Shown here one piece after another: positions 1-8,403 of a DNA stretch of 64,000 nt. The number at the start of each line of letters is the position of its first letter. Positions within the stretch are counted from its first letter, which is position 1. Source of the DNA: Crossiella cryophila. GTDB lineage: Bacteria; Actinomycetota; Actinomycetes; Mycobacteriales; Pseudonocardiaceae. The stretch is taken from assembly GCF_014204915.1 (NCBI RefSeq), contig NZ_JACHMH010000001.1, forward strand, positions 9,337,501 through 9,401,500, in the 5' to 3' direction. A program made the translations under genes and the position numbers. A model generated the notes under the pieces. It did no database searches, was not told the DNA's origin, and worked only from the letters and a program-made list of their open reading frames with translations.

Positions 1-546
1 CACCACCGTGACCAGGCTTCCCCGGCCGGCCAGGCCGCGGGCGGCCTCCAGGCCGAGCAGGCCGCCGCCGAGGATGGCCACGGGGGCGCCGGGGCGGGCC
101 ACTTCAAGGATTTGAGCGCAGTCGGCGAGGGTGCGGAACACCCGCACACCGGGGGCCGGAGTGCCGTCCGCGGCGCACAAACCCGGGGTCGGCGGCAGCC
201 AGGGACGGGCGCCGGTGGCCAGGATGAGCGCGTCGTAGTGCAGCCGGTCGCCGTCGGAAAGGGTCAGCATCCGGCTGTCGCGGTCCACCGCGGTGACGCT
301 GACGGCCCGCCGGAGGTCGATGCCCGCTTGCTCCGCCCAGTCGGGTTCATGCAGGTGAACCGCCACGGGCGGCAGCTGGCCCGCCAGCACGCCGGAGAGC
401 AGCACCCGGTTGTAGGCGGGTTCGGGTTCGGCGCCGATCACGGTCAGCGCGATCCGGGCCGGATCGGGTTCGCGGCGGCGGATGAGTTCGGCGAGCCGGG
501 CCCCGGCCATGCCGTAACCGACGACGATCACCTGCCGCGGACTCAT
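1..546 (-). CDS. NAD(P)/FAD nitrite reductase-type flavoprotein, N-terminal part (cut by window edge)
   Basis: The 182 visible residues form the start of a pyridine-nucleotide-disulfide-type flavoprotein. A dinucleotide fold (VVGYGMAG, about residues 9-16) opens the protein, an ATGARPWLP motif lies near residue 128, and a second dinucleotide fold (ILGGGLLG) starts near residue 160, as in NirB/NasB assimilatory nitrite reductases and related reductases. PAYNRVLLS (about residues 43-51) is the typical FAD-side stretch of that family. The start is ATG at 546. The remainder lies outside the window, so siroheme and Fe-S domains cannot be checked. It could be full NirB or a shorter accessory reductase. 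A GlnR-like site in the upstream region supports a role in nitrogen assimilation (inference). Confidence 0.75.
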   Translation of the reverse strand, partial: MSPRQVIVVGYGMAGARLAELIRRREPDPARIALTVIGAEPEPAYNRVLLSGVLAGQLPPVAVHLHEPDWAEQAGIDLRRAVSVTAVDRDSRMLTLSDGDRLHYDALILATGARPWLPPTPGLCAADGTPAPGVRVFRTLADCAQILEVARPGAPVAILGGGLLGLEAARGLAGRGSLVTVV

Positions 547-963
547 CGCTGTCCCCTCCAGGCCACGAGCGCGGGGCGCCGGGAATTCCGACGATCCCCG
601 AGGCGCAATCGAACCGGTGAGTTTCATAGCAGAAAGGCGGGCCGCCCCACAAAGATGGTCATCAAGTGGGCAAATCGAACTTCGTTACCCGAAAGAAATC
701 ACTGTATAACCGGGATCGACATCACGTAACACCCGTAGGATGGGTTTTCAGGTAACCATAGCGGCAGGTCAAACCACATAGAAGCACCTTATGTCGCCCT
801 ACTGACCGGTGAGTCAGTAGTTTTCCGTCACGCATGGTGACAACATCAGAAGTTCACCCGGTTGTCGTATTGTCGCGGTTCACTGGAACTGAGAACGTGC
901 AGGCGGCCCGCCCGCGAATGGTCGAGCGAAACGGCCTGTCGAATTCCATGGACCGGAGGTTTG
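547..963. other. Divergent intergenic region between the nitrite reductase-type gene and the conservon
   Basis: This 417-base stretch separates two divergently read genes and is clearly AT-richer between about 650 and 850 than its surroundings, as expected for two promoters. It contains one GlnR-like site (684-710). Further GTAAC words lie at 726-730 and 752-756, but without a well-spaced partner. I see no credible gene in it. ORFs that cross it are extensions of, or antisense to, its neighbours. Confidence 0.6.
684..710 (+). promoter_or_regulatory. Candidate GlnR box
   Basis: The sequence reads GTTAC, six bases, GAAAT, six bases, ATAAC. The actinobacterial GlnR consensus is gTnAc-n6-GaAAc repeated, so the first two half-sites match well and the third matches in four of five positions. 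The fourth half-site is not present. It lies 138 bases upstream of the nitrite reductase-type start, and that family is a standard GlnR target. Binding is inferred. Confidence 0.4.
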
Positions 964-3660
964 GTGGGCGCTCGTCATCGCTCGATCACCGCACCGCAGG
1001 ACGAGCAGACGGAGACAGAACAGTCCCGGTTCGCGACGCTGGCCACCTCCCTGGTCCGGCCGCGCTCGATCCGGGCCAAGCTGGCCCGCATCCTCACCGT
1101 GTCCCTGGCGATCGTGCTGGCCCTGCTGGTGATCATCGTGCTGGACGTGGTGCAGCGACAGCGGCAGGCGACCCAGACCGCCGAGTCCGTCTCGCTCGCG
1201 CTCGGCGTGCAGGACCTCATCCACGAACTCCAGCGCGAACGCGGCATGACCAACGGTCTGCTCGGCGGCGACACCCGCTACCGCTCCCAGGTCGACACCC
1301 AGCGCGGACGCACCGACGAGGTGCTCAACCGGTTGAACCGGTTGAACTCCGACGCCGCGCTCAGCGGCGCCGGCGAGCTGCGCACCGCGCTGGGCAGGCT
1401 GGCCGGGGTGGCGCAGGTGCGCGGCACCGTGGACGGCGGCCGGGCCGAGCGGGACACCACCTTCAACTACTACACCGACAACATCACCACGCTCGCGCAC
1501 ACCGAGCTGGGCCTGAGCGAGTCGGCCGACCCGGTGATCCGGCGCGGGGTGCTGGCGCTGACCGCGCTAGGCGAGGCCAAGGAGGCCACCGCGCAGGAAC
1601 GCGGTTTCCTCAACGGTGTCTTCGCCGCGAACAAGTTCCGCCAGCAGCAGGAGTACGTGCACTTCAGCGAGATCCGGGCGAGCAAGCAGAACGCGTTGTC
1701 CGCCTTCGGCCGCGCCGCGACCCAGGACCAGCGCAGCAGGCTGGACGAGGCGATGCGCTCGGGTCCGGCCACCGAGGCCGCCGGCTACGAGGGCATCGCG
1801 ATCAGCGGGTCCGCCGGGGCGTTGCCGAGCAAGGTGGACGCGCAGTCCTGGTGGAACACGATGACCAGGCTGGTCGACGACATGCGGGCCGTGCAGCAGG
1901 CCGTTGGCGACGACATCCGCGCGGTGGCGGCCGGGCTGCAGAACAACGCGACCTGGCAGCTGCTGGGGTACCTGGCGCTGGCCGCGCTGGCCATCGCGGT
2001 CGAGGTGGCACTGGTCATCGGCGCCACCAGGTCGATCCTCGGCCCGCTGGCCGGACTGGTGACCGAGGCCGACGACATGGCCCGGCACCGGCTGCCCGAG
2101 GCGGTGGACCGGGTGCAGGCGGCCACCGGTGAGGGCGGTGGCGAGCACGCCGAACCGCCGCCGCCGGTACGCATCCCGGAGCGGGCCAGCACCGAGATCC
2201 GCTCGGTGGCCGCGGCCCTGGACCGGGTGCAGAACACCGCGTTCTCACTGGCCTCCGAGCAGGCCGTGCTGCGCCGCAACACCAGCGAGTCGCTGGCCAA
2301 CCTGGGTCGCCGCAACCAGAACCTGGTGCGCCGCCAGCTTGGCTTCATCAGCGAGTTCGAGCAGGAGGAGCTGAACCCGACCACGCTGGCCAACCTGTTC
2401 GAGCTGGACCACCTGGCCACCCGGATGCGCCGCAACGCGGAGAGCCTGCTGGTGCTGGTCGGCGAGTCCAACCCGCGGCGCTGGGCCGCGCCGCTGCCGA
2501 TCACCGATGTCATCCGCGCCGCGCTGTCGGAGGTGGAGGACTACCGCCGGGTGGTGCTGCGGCGGATGGACGACGTGCACCTCACCGGCTCGGTGGTGAC
2601 CGAGGTGGCGCACCTGCTGGCCGAGCTGATCGAGAACGGACTGTCCTTCTCGCCGCCGGACCTGGAGGTCGAGATCTACGGGCGGCGGGTCGGCTCGCAG
2701 TACCTGCTGGCGATCATCGACCACGGGGTCGGCATGCCGTCTGACGCGCTGGCCAGGGCGAACGCCCGGTTGCGTGGCGAGGAGAACTTCCTGGTGGCGC
2801 CGACCCGGTTCCTCGGGCACTACGTGGTGGGCAGGCTGGCGCAGCGGTTGTCCGCCACGGTGGAGCTGGCGGACTCGCCGGCGACCGGCATCACGGCCCG
2901 GATCACCCTGCCGGGCACGCTGATCGCGGACCCCTCGGCGAAGCTGCCGCCAACCCCCGAACCGAAGGCGCAGGCGAGCCAGGCCGCGGTCGCCGCGGGG
3001 AGCCGGGCGAACGTGCCCGTGCAGCAGTCGCGGCAGTCCTCGGCACCGGTGTCGGGCCCGCCCCCGGCCGCCACGCGGCAGTCCGGCGCGGCACCCGCAC
3101 CGCACCACCCCACACCGGCACCGGCCGGCACCTCCACCACCTGGCCCGAGTCCCCCGCGACCTTCGGGCGCACCGCCGCCACCCCGGCTCCGCACCCGCC
3201 CGCCACGGACCCGGCATCGCCACCCGCGGCACCCGCGTCCGCACCCGCCTCAGCACTGCCGCCCGCGGCACCCGCACCCGCCGCGGCACCGGCATCCGCA
3301 TCGGCACCCGCACCCACCGTGGCATCGGCACCGGCGAACTCCGCCACCCCCGCCGCGCCCACCGGAGCCCCCGTGCGCCCCGAAGCCACCCCGGGCTCGC
3401 GCACCAAGAACGGCCTGCTCAAACGCGTCCCCAAGAACCGCGCACCCGCTCGCCCCGAACCGGCCAGCCGCCCCCGGCCCGCCGAGGATCGGCCGCCAGT
3501 GGACACTCGTGATCCCGACGACGTGCGCTCGATGCTGTCCTCCTTCCGCAACGGGCACCGGCGCGGGCAGCGCGGTCTGTTCGAGGCGGAGCTGTCCGCC
3601 GAGCCGGGGGCGCGCACGTCCCCGGCCCACCCCCGACCCTCCGAGGAGGACCCCCGGTGA
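964..3660 (+). CDS. cvnA: Conservon sensor histidine kinase with nitrate/nitrite-sensing-type domain (CvnA)
   Basis: This is the membrane kinase of a conservon (898 residues). A first membrane helix (about residues 42-62) is followed by a large helical extracytoplasmic NIT-type sensor with the ERGM(T)NG signature, a second helix near 329-350, and a HAMP-like linker. The LDHLATRMRRNAESLLVL dimerisation segment is next, then a HATPase domain with N box ELIENGLSFSPP and G1 DHGVGMP. The last 235 residues are Ala/Pro-rich low complexity, usual for this family. I chose GTG 964 because GGAGG ends four bases before it. An upstream TTG at 862 in the same frame has no such site. In characterised conservons CvnA scaffolds CvnB-D at the membrane. 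Confidence 0.88.
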   Translation: MGARHRSITAPQDEQTETEQSRFATLATSLVRPRSIRAKLARILTVSLAIVLALLVIIVLDVVQRQRQATQTAESVSLALGVQDLIHELQRERGMTNGLLGGDTRYRSQVDTQRGRTDEVLNRLNRLNSDAALSGAGELRTALGRLAGVAQVRGTVDGGRAERDTTFNYYTDNITTLAHTELGLSESADPVIRRGVLALTALGEAKEATAQERGFLNGVFAANKFRQQQEYVHFSEIRASKQNALSAFGRAATQDQRSRLDEAMRSGPATEAAGYEGIAISGSAGALPSKVDAQSWWNTMTRLVDDMRAVQQAVGDDIRAVAAGLQNNATWQLLGYLALAALAIAVEVALVIGATRSILGPLAGLVTEADDMARHRLPEAVDRVQAATGEGGGEHAEPPPPVRIPERASTEIRSVAAALDRVQNTAFSLASEQAVLRRNTSESLANLGRRNQNLVRRQLGFISEFEQEELNPTTLANLFELDHLATRMRRNAESLLVLVGESNPRRWAAPLPITDVIRAALSEVEDYRRVVLRRMDDVHLTGSVVTEVAHLLAELIENGLSFSPPDLEVEIYGRRVGSQYLLAIIDHGVGMPSDALARANARLRGEENFLVAPTRFLGHYVVGRLAQRLSATVELADSPATGITARITLPGTLIADPSAKLPPTPEPKAQASQAAVAAGSRANVPVQQSRQSSAPVSGPPPAATRQSGAAPAPHHPTPAPAGTSTTWPESPATFGRTAATPAPHPPATDPASPPAAPASAPASALPPAAPAPAAAPASASAPAPTVASAPANSATPAAPTGAPVRPEATPGSRTKNGLLKRVPKNRAPARPEPASRPRPAEDRPPVDTRDPDDVRSMLSSFRNGHRRGQRGLFEAELSAEPGARTSPAHPRPSEEDPR

Positions 3661-4082
3661 CCGTTGAACTGCACCCGAACGGGAATACGTTCAACTGGCT
3701 GCTCGTCAACTTCGTCCGCGACACCGACGGGGTGCGCGACGCGGTGTGCGTGTCCTCCGACGGTCTGCTGATCGCGATGTCCAACGGCCTGGACCGCAAC
3801 TCCGCGGACCGGCTGGCCGCGCTGGTGTCCGGGCTGACCAGCCTGGCCCGCAGCGCCTCGCGGAGCTACGACTTCGACGGACTCAAGCTCATCATGATCG
3901 AGATGGAGCGGGGCTTCCTGCTGGTCTCGGCCATCGCCGACGGCAGCTGCGTCGGCGTGCTGGCCGAGGCGAACTGCGATGTCGGCCTGATCGGCTACGA
4001 GATCGCGGTGCTGGCCGAACGGGCGGGCGGCATGCTCACCCCGATGCTGATCTCGGAGTTGCGGAGGTTCCTGCCGGAATGA
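3657..4082 (+). CDS. cvnB: Conservon roadblock/LC7-domain protein (CvnB)
   Basis: This 141-residue protein is a single roadblock/LC7 domain: a hydrophobic strand with DGVRDAVCVSSDGLLIAMS, the central helix, and the DFDGLKLIMIEMERGFLLVS strands. The family acts as a GTPase-activating or platform partner of the small GTPase encoded two genes downstream. The start GTG overlaps the kinase stop as GTGA, so the pair is probably translationally coupled. Length and operon place match the family. No membrane segment is seen. Confidence 0.9.
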   Translation: MTVELHPNGNTFNWLLVNFVRDTDGVRDAVCVSSDGLLIAMSNGLDRNSADRLAALVSGLTSLARSASRSYDFDGLKLIMIEMERGFLLVSAIADGSCVGVLAEANCDVGLIGYEIAVLAERAGGMLTPMLISELRRFLPE

Positions 4083-4528
4083 GCGACGCGCCCCGCCTGC
4101 CCGATCCGCGGATGATCCCGGCCGCCCAGCCACGGTCCTGGTTCGACCCGATCCACGGTGACCAGCCGCAGAACCAGCCGCCGCCGGTGCGGGCGGACTC
4201 GTCCGTGGAGGACACCTTCGTCCGGCCGTTCATCGTCACCGGCGGCCGCACCCGGCCGCTGCACGACGGGCTGCGGGTGGACACCATGGTGGGCGCGGCG
4301 CCCGCGGCGCTGTCCGCGCCACTGGCCTTCGAGCGGCGGCGGATCATCGAGCTGTGCCAGACCCCGCGCTCGGTCGCCGAGATCGCCGCACTGCTCACCG
4401 TGCCGGTCGGGGTGGCCCAGGTGCTCATCGCCGACCTCGTCACCGGCGGCCTGCTGTCCTTGAAGGAACGCGCCGAACTGCCGGTCCACGTCATCGAAAG
4501 GATCCGTGACCTTGTCAGGGCACTCTGA
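4079..4528 (+). CDS. cvnC: Conservon DUF742 protein (CvnC)
   Basis: This 149-residue protein carries the DUF742 core: VRPFIVTGGRTRP near residue 48, then a winged-helix-like part with ERRRIIELCQTPRSVAEIAALLTVPVGV and VLIADLVTGGLL. The N-terminal 45 residues are a Pro/Gln-rich linker. It begins with ATG overlapping the preceding stop (ATGA). DUF742 proteins occur almost only as the third member of conservons. Their molecular role is unsettled, but the C-terminal half looks like a degenerate HTH. Confidence 0.9.
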   Translation: MSDAPRLPDPRMIPAAQPRSWFDPIHGDQPQNQPPPVRADSSVEDTFVRPFIVTGGRTRPLHDGLRVDTMVGAAPAALSAPLAFERRRIIELCQTPRSVAEIAALLTVPVGVAQVLIADLVTGGLLSLKERAELPVHVIERIRDLVRAL

Positions 4529-5123
4529 CCACGACGGGTTGTCCTCCACCGCCATCCCGTCCGCGGTGAAGATCATCGTCAGTGGCGGCTTCGGTGTCGG
4601 CAAGACGACGTTCATCGGCGCGATCTCCGAGATCGAACCCCTGGTGACCGAGGCGGCCATGACCGAGGTGTCGGTCGGCGTCGACGACTCCACCGGGCGG
4701 CCGGACAAGACCACCACCACCGTCGCCTTCGACTTCGGCCGCATCTCGCTGGACCGCAGCCTGGTGCTCTACCTGTTCGGCACCCCTGGCCAGGAGCGCT
4801 TCTCCTTCCTGTGGGACGACCTGGTGGAGGGCGCGCTGGGCGGGGTGATCCTGGCCGACACCGAGCGCATCGAGGACTGCTACCCGGCGGTGGACTACTT
4901 CGAGGAGAAGGACGTCCCGTTCCTGCTCGCGGTCAACGAGTTCGAGGGCGCGCAGCGCTTCGCCATGGACGAGGTGCGGGAGGCGCTGGGCATCGACGAG
5001 ACCGTGCCGATCGTGAGCTGCGACGCGCGGCAGCGGTCCTCGGTCAAGGGCGTGCTGGTCTCGCTGATCGAGCAGGTGCTGTTGCGGCGGATGCAGACCG
5101 ACCAGGCCCAGTACGCGCGCTGA
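4506..5123 (+). CDS. cvnD: Conservon small GTPase (CvnD)
   Basis: This 205-residue Ras-like GTPase has the P-loop GGFGVGKTT (about residues 24-32), G3 GTPGQERF and a G4 variant VNEFEG in place of NKxD, all typical of CvnD. The GTG start lies inside the end of cvnC (23-base overlap), so expression is probably coupled. In studied systems CvnD cycles nucleotide under CvnB control and signals with the CvnA kinase. It completes the four-gene conservon. The next gene converges after only ten bases. Confidence 0.92.
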   Translation: MTLSGHSDHDGLSSTAIPSAVKIIVSGGFGVGKTTFIGAISEIEPLVTEAAMTEVSVGVDDSTGRPDKTTTTVAFDFGRISLDRSLVLYLFGTPGQERFSFLWDDLVEGALGGVILADTERIEDCYPAVDYFEEKDVPFLLAVNEFEGAQRFAMDEVREALGIDETVPIVSCDARQRSSVKGVLVSLIEQVLLRRMQTDQAQYAR

Positions 5124-5133
5124 GGCGGGGCGG

Positions 5134-6270
5134 CTAGAGCGGGTTGGCCGGGCTGTCCAGCCACACCCGCTGCCCCTCGGGGGTCACGGTGACGCCGAAG
5201 CGGTGCAGCCCCGGCCGCCCCTGCCCGGCCCACCAGCCGTGCGCGGCCTCGACCTCCGCCCACAGCGCCCTGGGCCCGGACTCGCGGACCTCGACCACGC
5301 CGTCGCGCACGTCCGCCACCGCAGCCGAGCCGCCGGCCGGGTGGTAGAGCAGCACCTCGTAGTCCCGTTCGCCGGTGTAGCTGACCTCGCAGCACACCTC
5401 CGGCATGCGCAGGCCGATCCCGAACACGCCCTCGCCGAAGGCCACCTCGGCAGGCGGCACCGCGCTGGGCCGGGGGTCACCGGCGTCGGCCAGTTCGGCG
5501 AAGTCCGCGGCGTGGCCGGTGAACACCCGCTGTCCGCGCAACTGCATGAAGGCCACCCCGCTGACCACCGGCCCGGACGCGGTGCCGTCCGGGCGCACGG
5601 TCAGCTCCAGCAGCACCCCGTTGTCATAGGCGTTGCCCCAGGGCGTGAGGATCAGGCCGCCGGGGCGGGTCTGCTCGACCCAGGCGTACGGCAGGCCGTC
5701 GCCGACCGCGGCCACGGTGGCCACCACCCGGTCGAACGGCGCGCGGTCCGGGCAGCCCAGGGTGCCGTCGCCGTGGACCAGGTGCACCGGGTGGCCGGTG
5801 CGGGTCAGGTTGGCGGCGGCGATCTCGGCCAGCGTGGGGTCCAGTTCCACCGTGGTCACTTGGGGCGCGCCGGCCAGTTCGGCCAGCAGGGCCGCGTTGT
5901 AGCCGGTGCCGGCGCCGATCTCCAGCACCGTCGTGCCCGGTCGCAGCCGCAGCCGCTCCAGCATGTCCACCACCAGCCGTGGCTGGGAGGCGCTGCTGGT
6001 GGCCACCCGGCCGACCTCGGGCCAGTGCGTCGCGCCGTCGTCGAACTGGGTCACCACCACGGTGTCGCCGTAGACGCACCGCCGCCACAGCTCCGGATCG
6101 GTCAGCAGGTCCACCGGCTCGGGCAGCCTGCCGCGCGGCGAGCACCACATCCGGCGGGGCACGAACCAGCCGCGGTCCACCCGCTCGAAGGCCGCCAGCA
6201 CCTCGCGACCGGCCCGGCTGACCGCGCGGATCTCGGCGGTGTGCTCGGCGTGGCTGGTCGGTCCGGGCAC
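5134..6270 (-). CDS. PCMT-like SAM-dependent O-methyltransferase with C-terminal extension
   Basis: This 378-residue protein starts at GTG 6270. Residues 65-230 resemble protein-L-isoaspartate O-methyltransferase: SQPRLVVDMLERL, then the SAM site VLEIGAGTGYNAALLAEL, and VHGDGTLG. About 150 further residues have no family I can name. Canonical Pcm is near 210 residues, so this is the long actinobacterial variant. Members of that variant include repair enzymes and peptide-tailoring methyltransferases. No precursor peptide or cyclase is nearby, so a housekeeping or unknown substrate is more likely here. It converges with the conservon. Confidence 0.75.
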   Translation of the reverse strand: MPGPTSHAEHTAEIRAVSRAGREVLAAFERVDRGWFVPRRMWCSPRGRLPEPVDLLTDPELWRRCVYGDTVVVTQFDDGATHWPEVGRVATSSASQPRLVVDMLERLRLRPGTTVLEIGAGTGYNAALLAELAGAPQVTTVELDPTLAEIAAANLTRTGHPVHLVHGDGTLGCPDRAPFDRVVATVAAVGDGLPYAWVEQTRPGGLILTPWGNAYDNGVLLELTVRPDGTASGPVVSGVAFMQLRGQRVFTGHAADFAELADAGDPRPSAVPPAEVAFGEGVFGIGLRMPEVCCEVSYTGERDYEVLLYHPAGGSAAVADVRDGVVEVRESGPRALWAEVEAAHGWWAGQGRPGLHRFGVTVTPEGQRVWLDSPANPL

Positions 6271-6307
6271 GGTGGACTCCCTGGCGTCGGCGGACCCCCG
6301 GTGTCGG

Positions 6308-7807
6308 CTAGCGGCGGGCGCCCTTGAGTTCCAGCATGGCGCGGTCGGCCTCGGCCAGCGCGGTGGGCAGGTCCGCGGGATGGGCCAGGTCCGCCCAGCC
6401 GATGGTCACCGAGATGGGAGTGCCCGCGACCAGCGCCTCCCAGTCCTCCTCGTCCACCGCGGCGGCCAGCCTGCCCCCTATCTCCACCGCTTCGACCACG
6501 GAGGTCTCCGGCAGCAGCGCGACGAACTCGTCCCCGCCGTAGCGGGCCACGAAGTCACCGCGGCGCACGGTGCGGGACAGGATGGCCGCGACCCGTTCCA
6601 GCACCAGGTCGCCGGAGAGGTGGCCGTGCACGGTGTTGACGGTCTTGAACCCGTCCAGGTCGATCACGCCGATGGCCGCGGTGCCGCGTTGTTCGGCGAT
6701 CATCGCCAGCCGCTGTTCCAGGTGCCGCCGGTTGGGCAGGCCGGTGAGCGGGTCGGTGAGCGCCTCGGCGGCGTAGCGGCCGACCGCGCGGCGCAGGTCC
6801 TCGTGGTCCAGCCGGGCGCCGACGCCCTCGATGAACCGGTCGACCAGCCGGGACGGGTGCTCGCCTGCCAGCCGGAAGGCCTGCCGGTCGGCGGTGTGCG
6901 CGGCCCGGTGGTCGCCCGCGGCGGCGTAGGCCAGCGCGCGCAGCCGGAACAACTCGGCCGGGCCGAGGGTGTTGGCGACCAGGGTCATCGAGTCCAGCCG
7001 GGCCAGCGCGTCCAGCGGGTGACCGGCCGAGATCGCGTCGCACACCTGGGCCAGCGCACCCAGGTCGGCGGCCTCGTGGCCCTCCAGGGACACCTCGGTC
7101 AGGGCCAGCTCGACCGGTTCGCCCAGCGCGCGCAGCCGGGCGCTGGCGTAGCGGTAGAAGGGGTAGTCGGCCGGGCGCAGCTCGCCGCCGGGCGTGCACT
7201 GCCTGGCCAGCGCGACCGCGGCCCGCAGCATGTCCCTGGCGCCCTGCTCGTCGCCGCGGTGGTCCAGCGAGACCGCGCAGCGCAGCGGGATCTCCGGGGT
7301 CAGGTACTCCTCCGGCGGCAGCCCGGCCGCGGCCGCGGTGTTGCGGGCACGCACCGAGGCCAGCATCGCCTGGTTGTGGAAACCGGCGATGGAGTAGGTG
7401 ATGGCCAGATCGGCCCATGCGTCCGCGGCGATCAGGTCCGCCCTGGTCACCAGTTCCATCGTGCGCGAGCCGCGGACCAGGTGCCGCACACAGCGGTCCA
7501 CCGAGCCCTCGGTGAGCGCGACGTAGGCGGCCAGCGCGTACAACTCGCCCATCAGCGCCGGGTCGCCGCTGGCCAGCACCACGTCGAAGGCCTGGTCGGC
7601 CACTGACACGGCCTCCAGGCGGTGGCCGTCCATCATCAGGCAGCCGAGCTTCATCAGCAGCGACCGGCCGACGATCGCGGGCTCCTCGGCGCGCGCGATC
7701 ACCGCGTCGGCCAGGGCGATGGCCTCGCTCAGCGCGCCTTCCCTGATCAGCTCGCGCATCCGGTCAGGGGCGGCCGCGTCGGGCGAGGTGACCGCGTCTG
7801 TCGACAT
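6308..7807 (-). CDS. Diguanylate cyclase (GGDEF) with N-terminal helical-repeat domain
   Basis: The 499-residue protein has about 330 residues of all-helical, TPR-like sequence followed by a GGDEF domain (DPLTGLPNRRHLEQRL ... RYGGDEFVALLPE, with GGDEF near residue 424). An RRGD sequence five residues before GGDEF fits an inhibitory I-site, so both activity and product inhibition are predicted. There is no membrane segment or EAL domain. ATG 7807 is preceded by a GGAGGAGG ribosome site at six bases, which decides it over the longer frame from 7864. It should make cyclic di-GMP in the cytoplasm. The trigger is unknown. Confidence 0.85.
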   Translation of the reverse strand: MSTDAVTSPDAAAPDRMRELIREGALSEAIALADAVIARAEEPAIVGRSLLMKLGCLMMDGHRLEAVSVADQAFDVVLASGDPALMGELYALAAYVALTEGSVDRCVRHLVRGSRTMELVTRADLIAADAWADLAITYSIAGFHNQAMLASVRARNTAAAAGLPPEEYLTPEIPLRCAVSLDHRGDEQGARDMLRAAVALARQCTPGGELRPADYPFYRYASARLRALGEPVELALTEVSLEGHEAADLGALAQVCDAISAGHPLDALARLDSMTLVANTLGPAELFRLRALAYAAAGDHRAAHTADRQAFRLAGEHPSRLVDRFIEGVGARLDHEDLRRAVGRYAAEALTDPLTGLPNRRHLEQRLAMIAEQRGTAAIGVIDLDGFKTVNTVHGHLSGDLVLERVAAILSRTVRRGDFVARYGGDEFVALLPETSVVEAVEIGGRLAAAVDEEDWEALVAGTPISVTIGWADLAHPADLPTALAEADRAMLELKGARR

Positions 7808-8403
7808 CTCGCGCCTCCTCCCCGCACCCGCTCGGCCATGCCGATCCTGCCATGTGCGGTCCACTGTGGTGAGTGACCGGGAAACATCGTTGTCCGCGAG
7901 ACCGTCGCCCGCCCCCGGCCGGGGCCGGGACGGCGGGCGACGGCAGGCGGTCCGCTCCCCTTCCCGTACGGGCCACGGGACCGCGGCGGCTCAGCCGGAT
8001 CGATGGGAGAACACCGGCGGCGCCAGCGGGCACGGGGAGCGGATTCCGCACGATAGCGGCCGGAATGACATGTTCCCGCCAGCGCGCCACCAATGGACTA
8101 TACCGCCGATGAATGGCACTGAATTGGCGACGAACGGTCAGTTTCACCGTTAATCGGTCGACCCGGCGAAGTAGTTGAAGATGAATCGATCTACTCGCGC
8201 CCGAGCCTAGCGCACCGGGATCCACCTGCGGCAATGTTCCCGCAGAGCACAGAACTTGCCAGCCGCCAAGAACATTGCCAGAACCGTTATTTTGATCAGA
8301 CTCACCCGATTGGGTGTGGAAGTGGCCGACCGACCGCAGGTTAGGCCATGCTGGCCGTGGAGTGATTCTTCTCCGGCCCCCGCGCGAACGCATCGAGGAA
8401 CTC
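7808..8403. other. Long divergent intergenic region with an inverted repeat
   Basis: These 596 bases hold no gene that I can support. A 12-bp inverted repeat (7902-7913 with 7932-7943, CCGTCGCCCGCC) sits just upstream of the GGDEF gene. From about 8070 to 8330 the sequence is AT-richer and probably carries the promoter of the flavoprotein gene. The repeat is read away from any gene end, so it looks more like a leader or operator than a terminator. Confidence 0.5.

Noticed and set aside
7902-7943. Inverted repeat as a terminator
   Set aside because: It lies in a divergent region upstream of both neighbouring genes, so it cannot end either transcript. It is kept only as a note in the intergenic entry.
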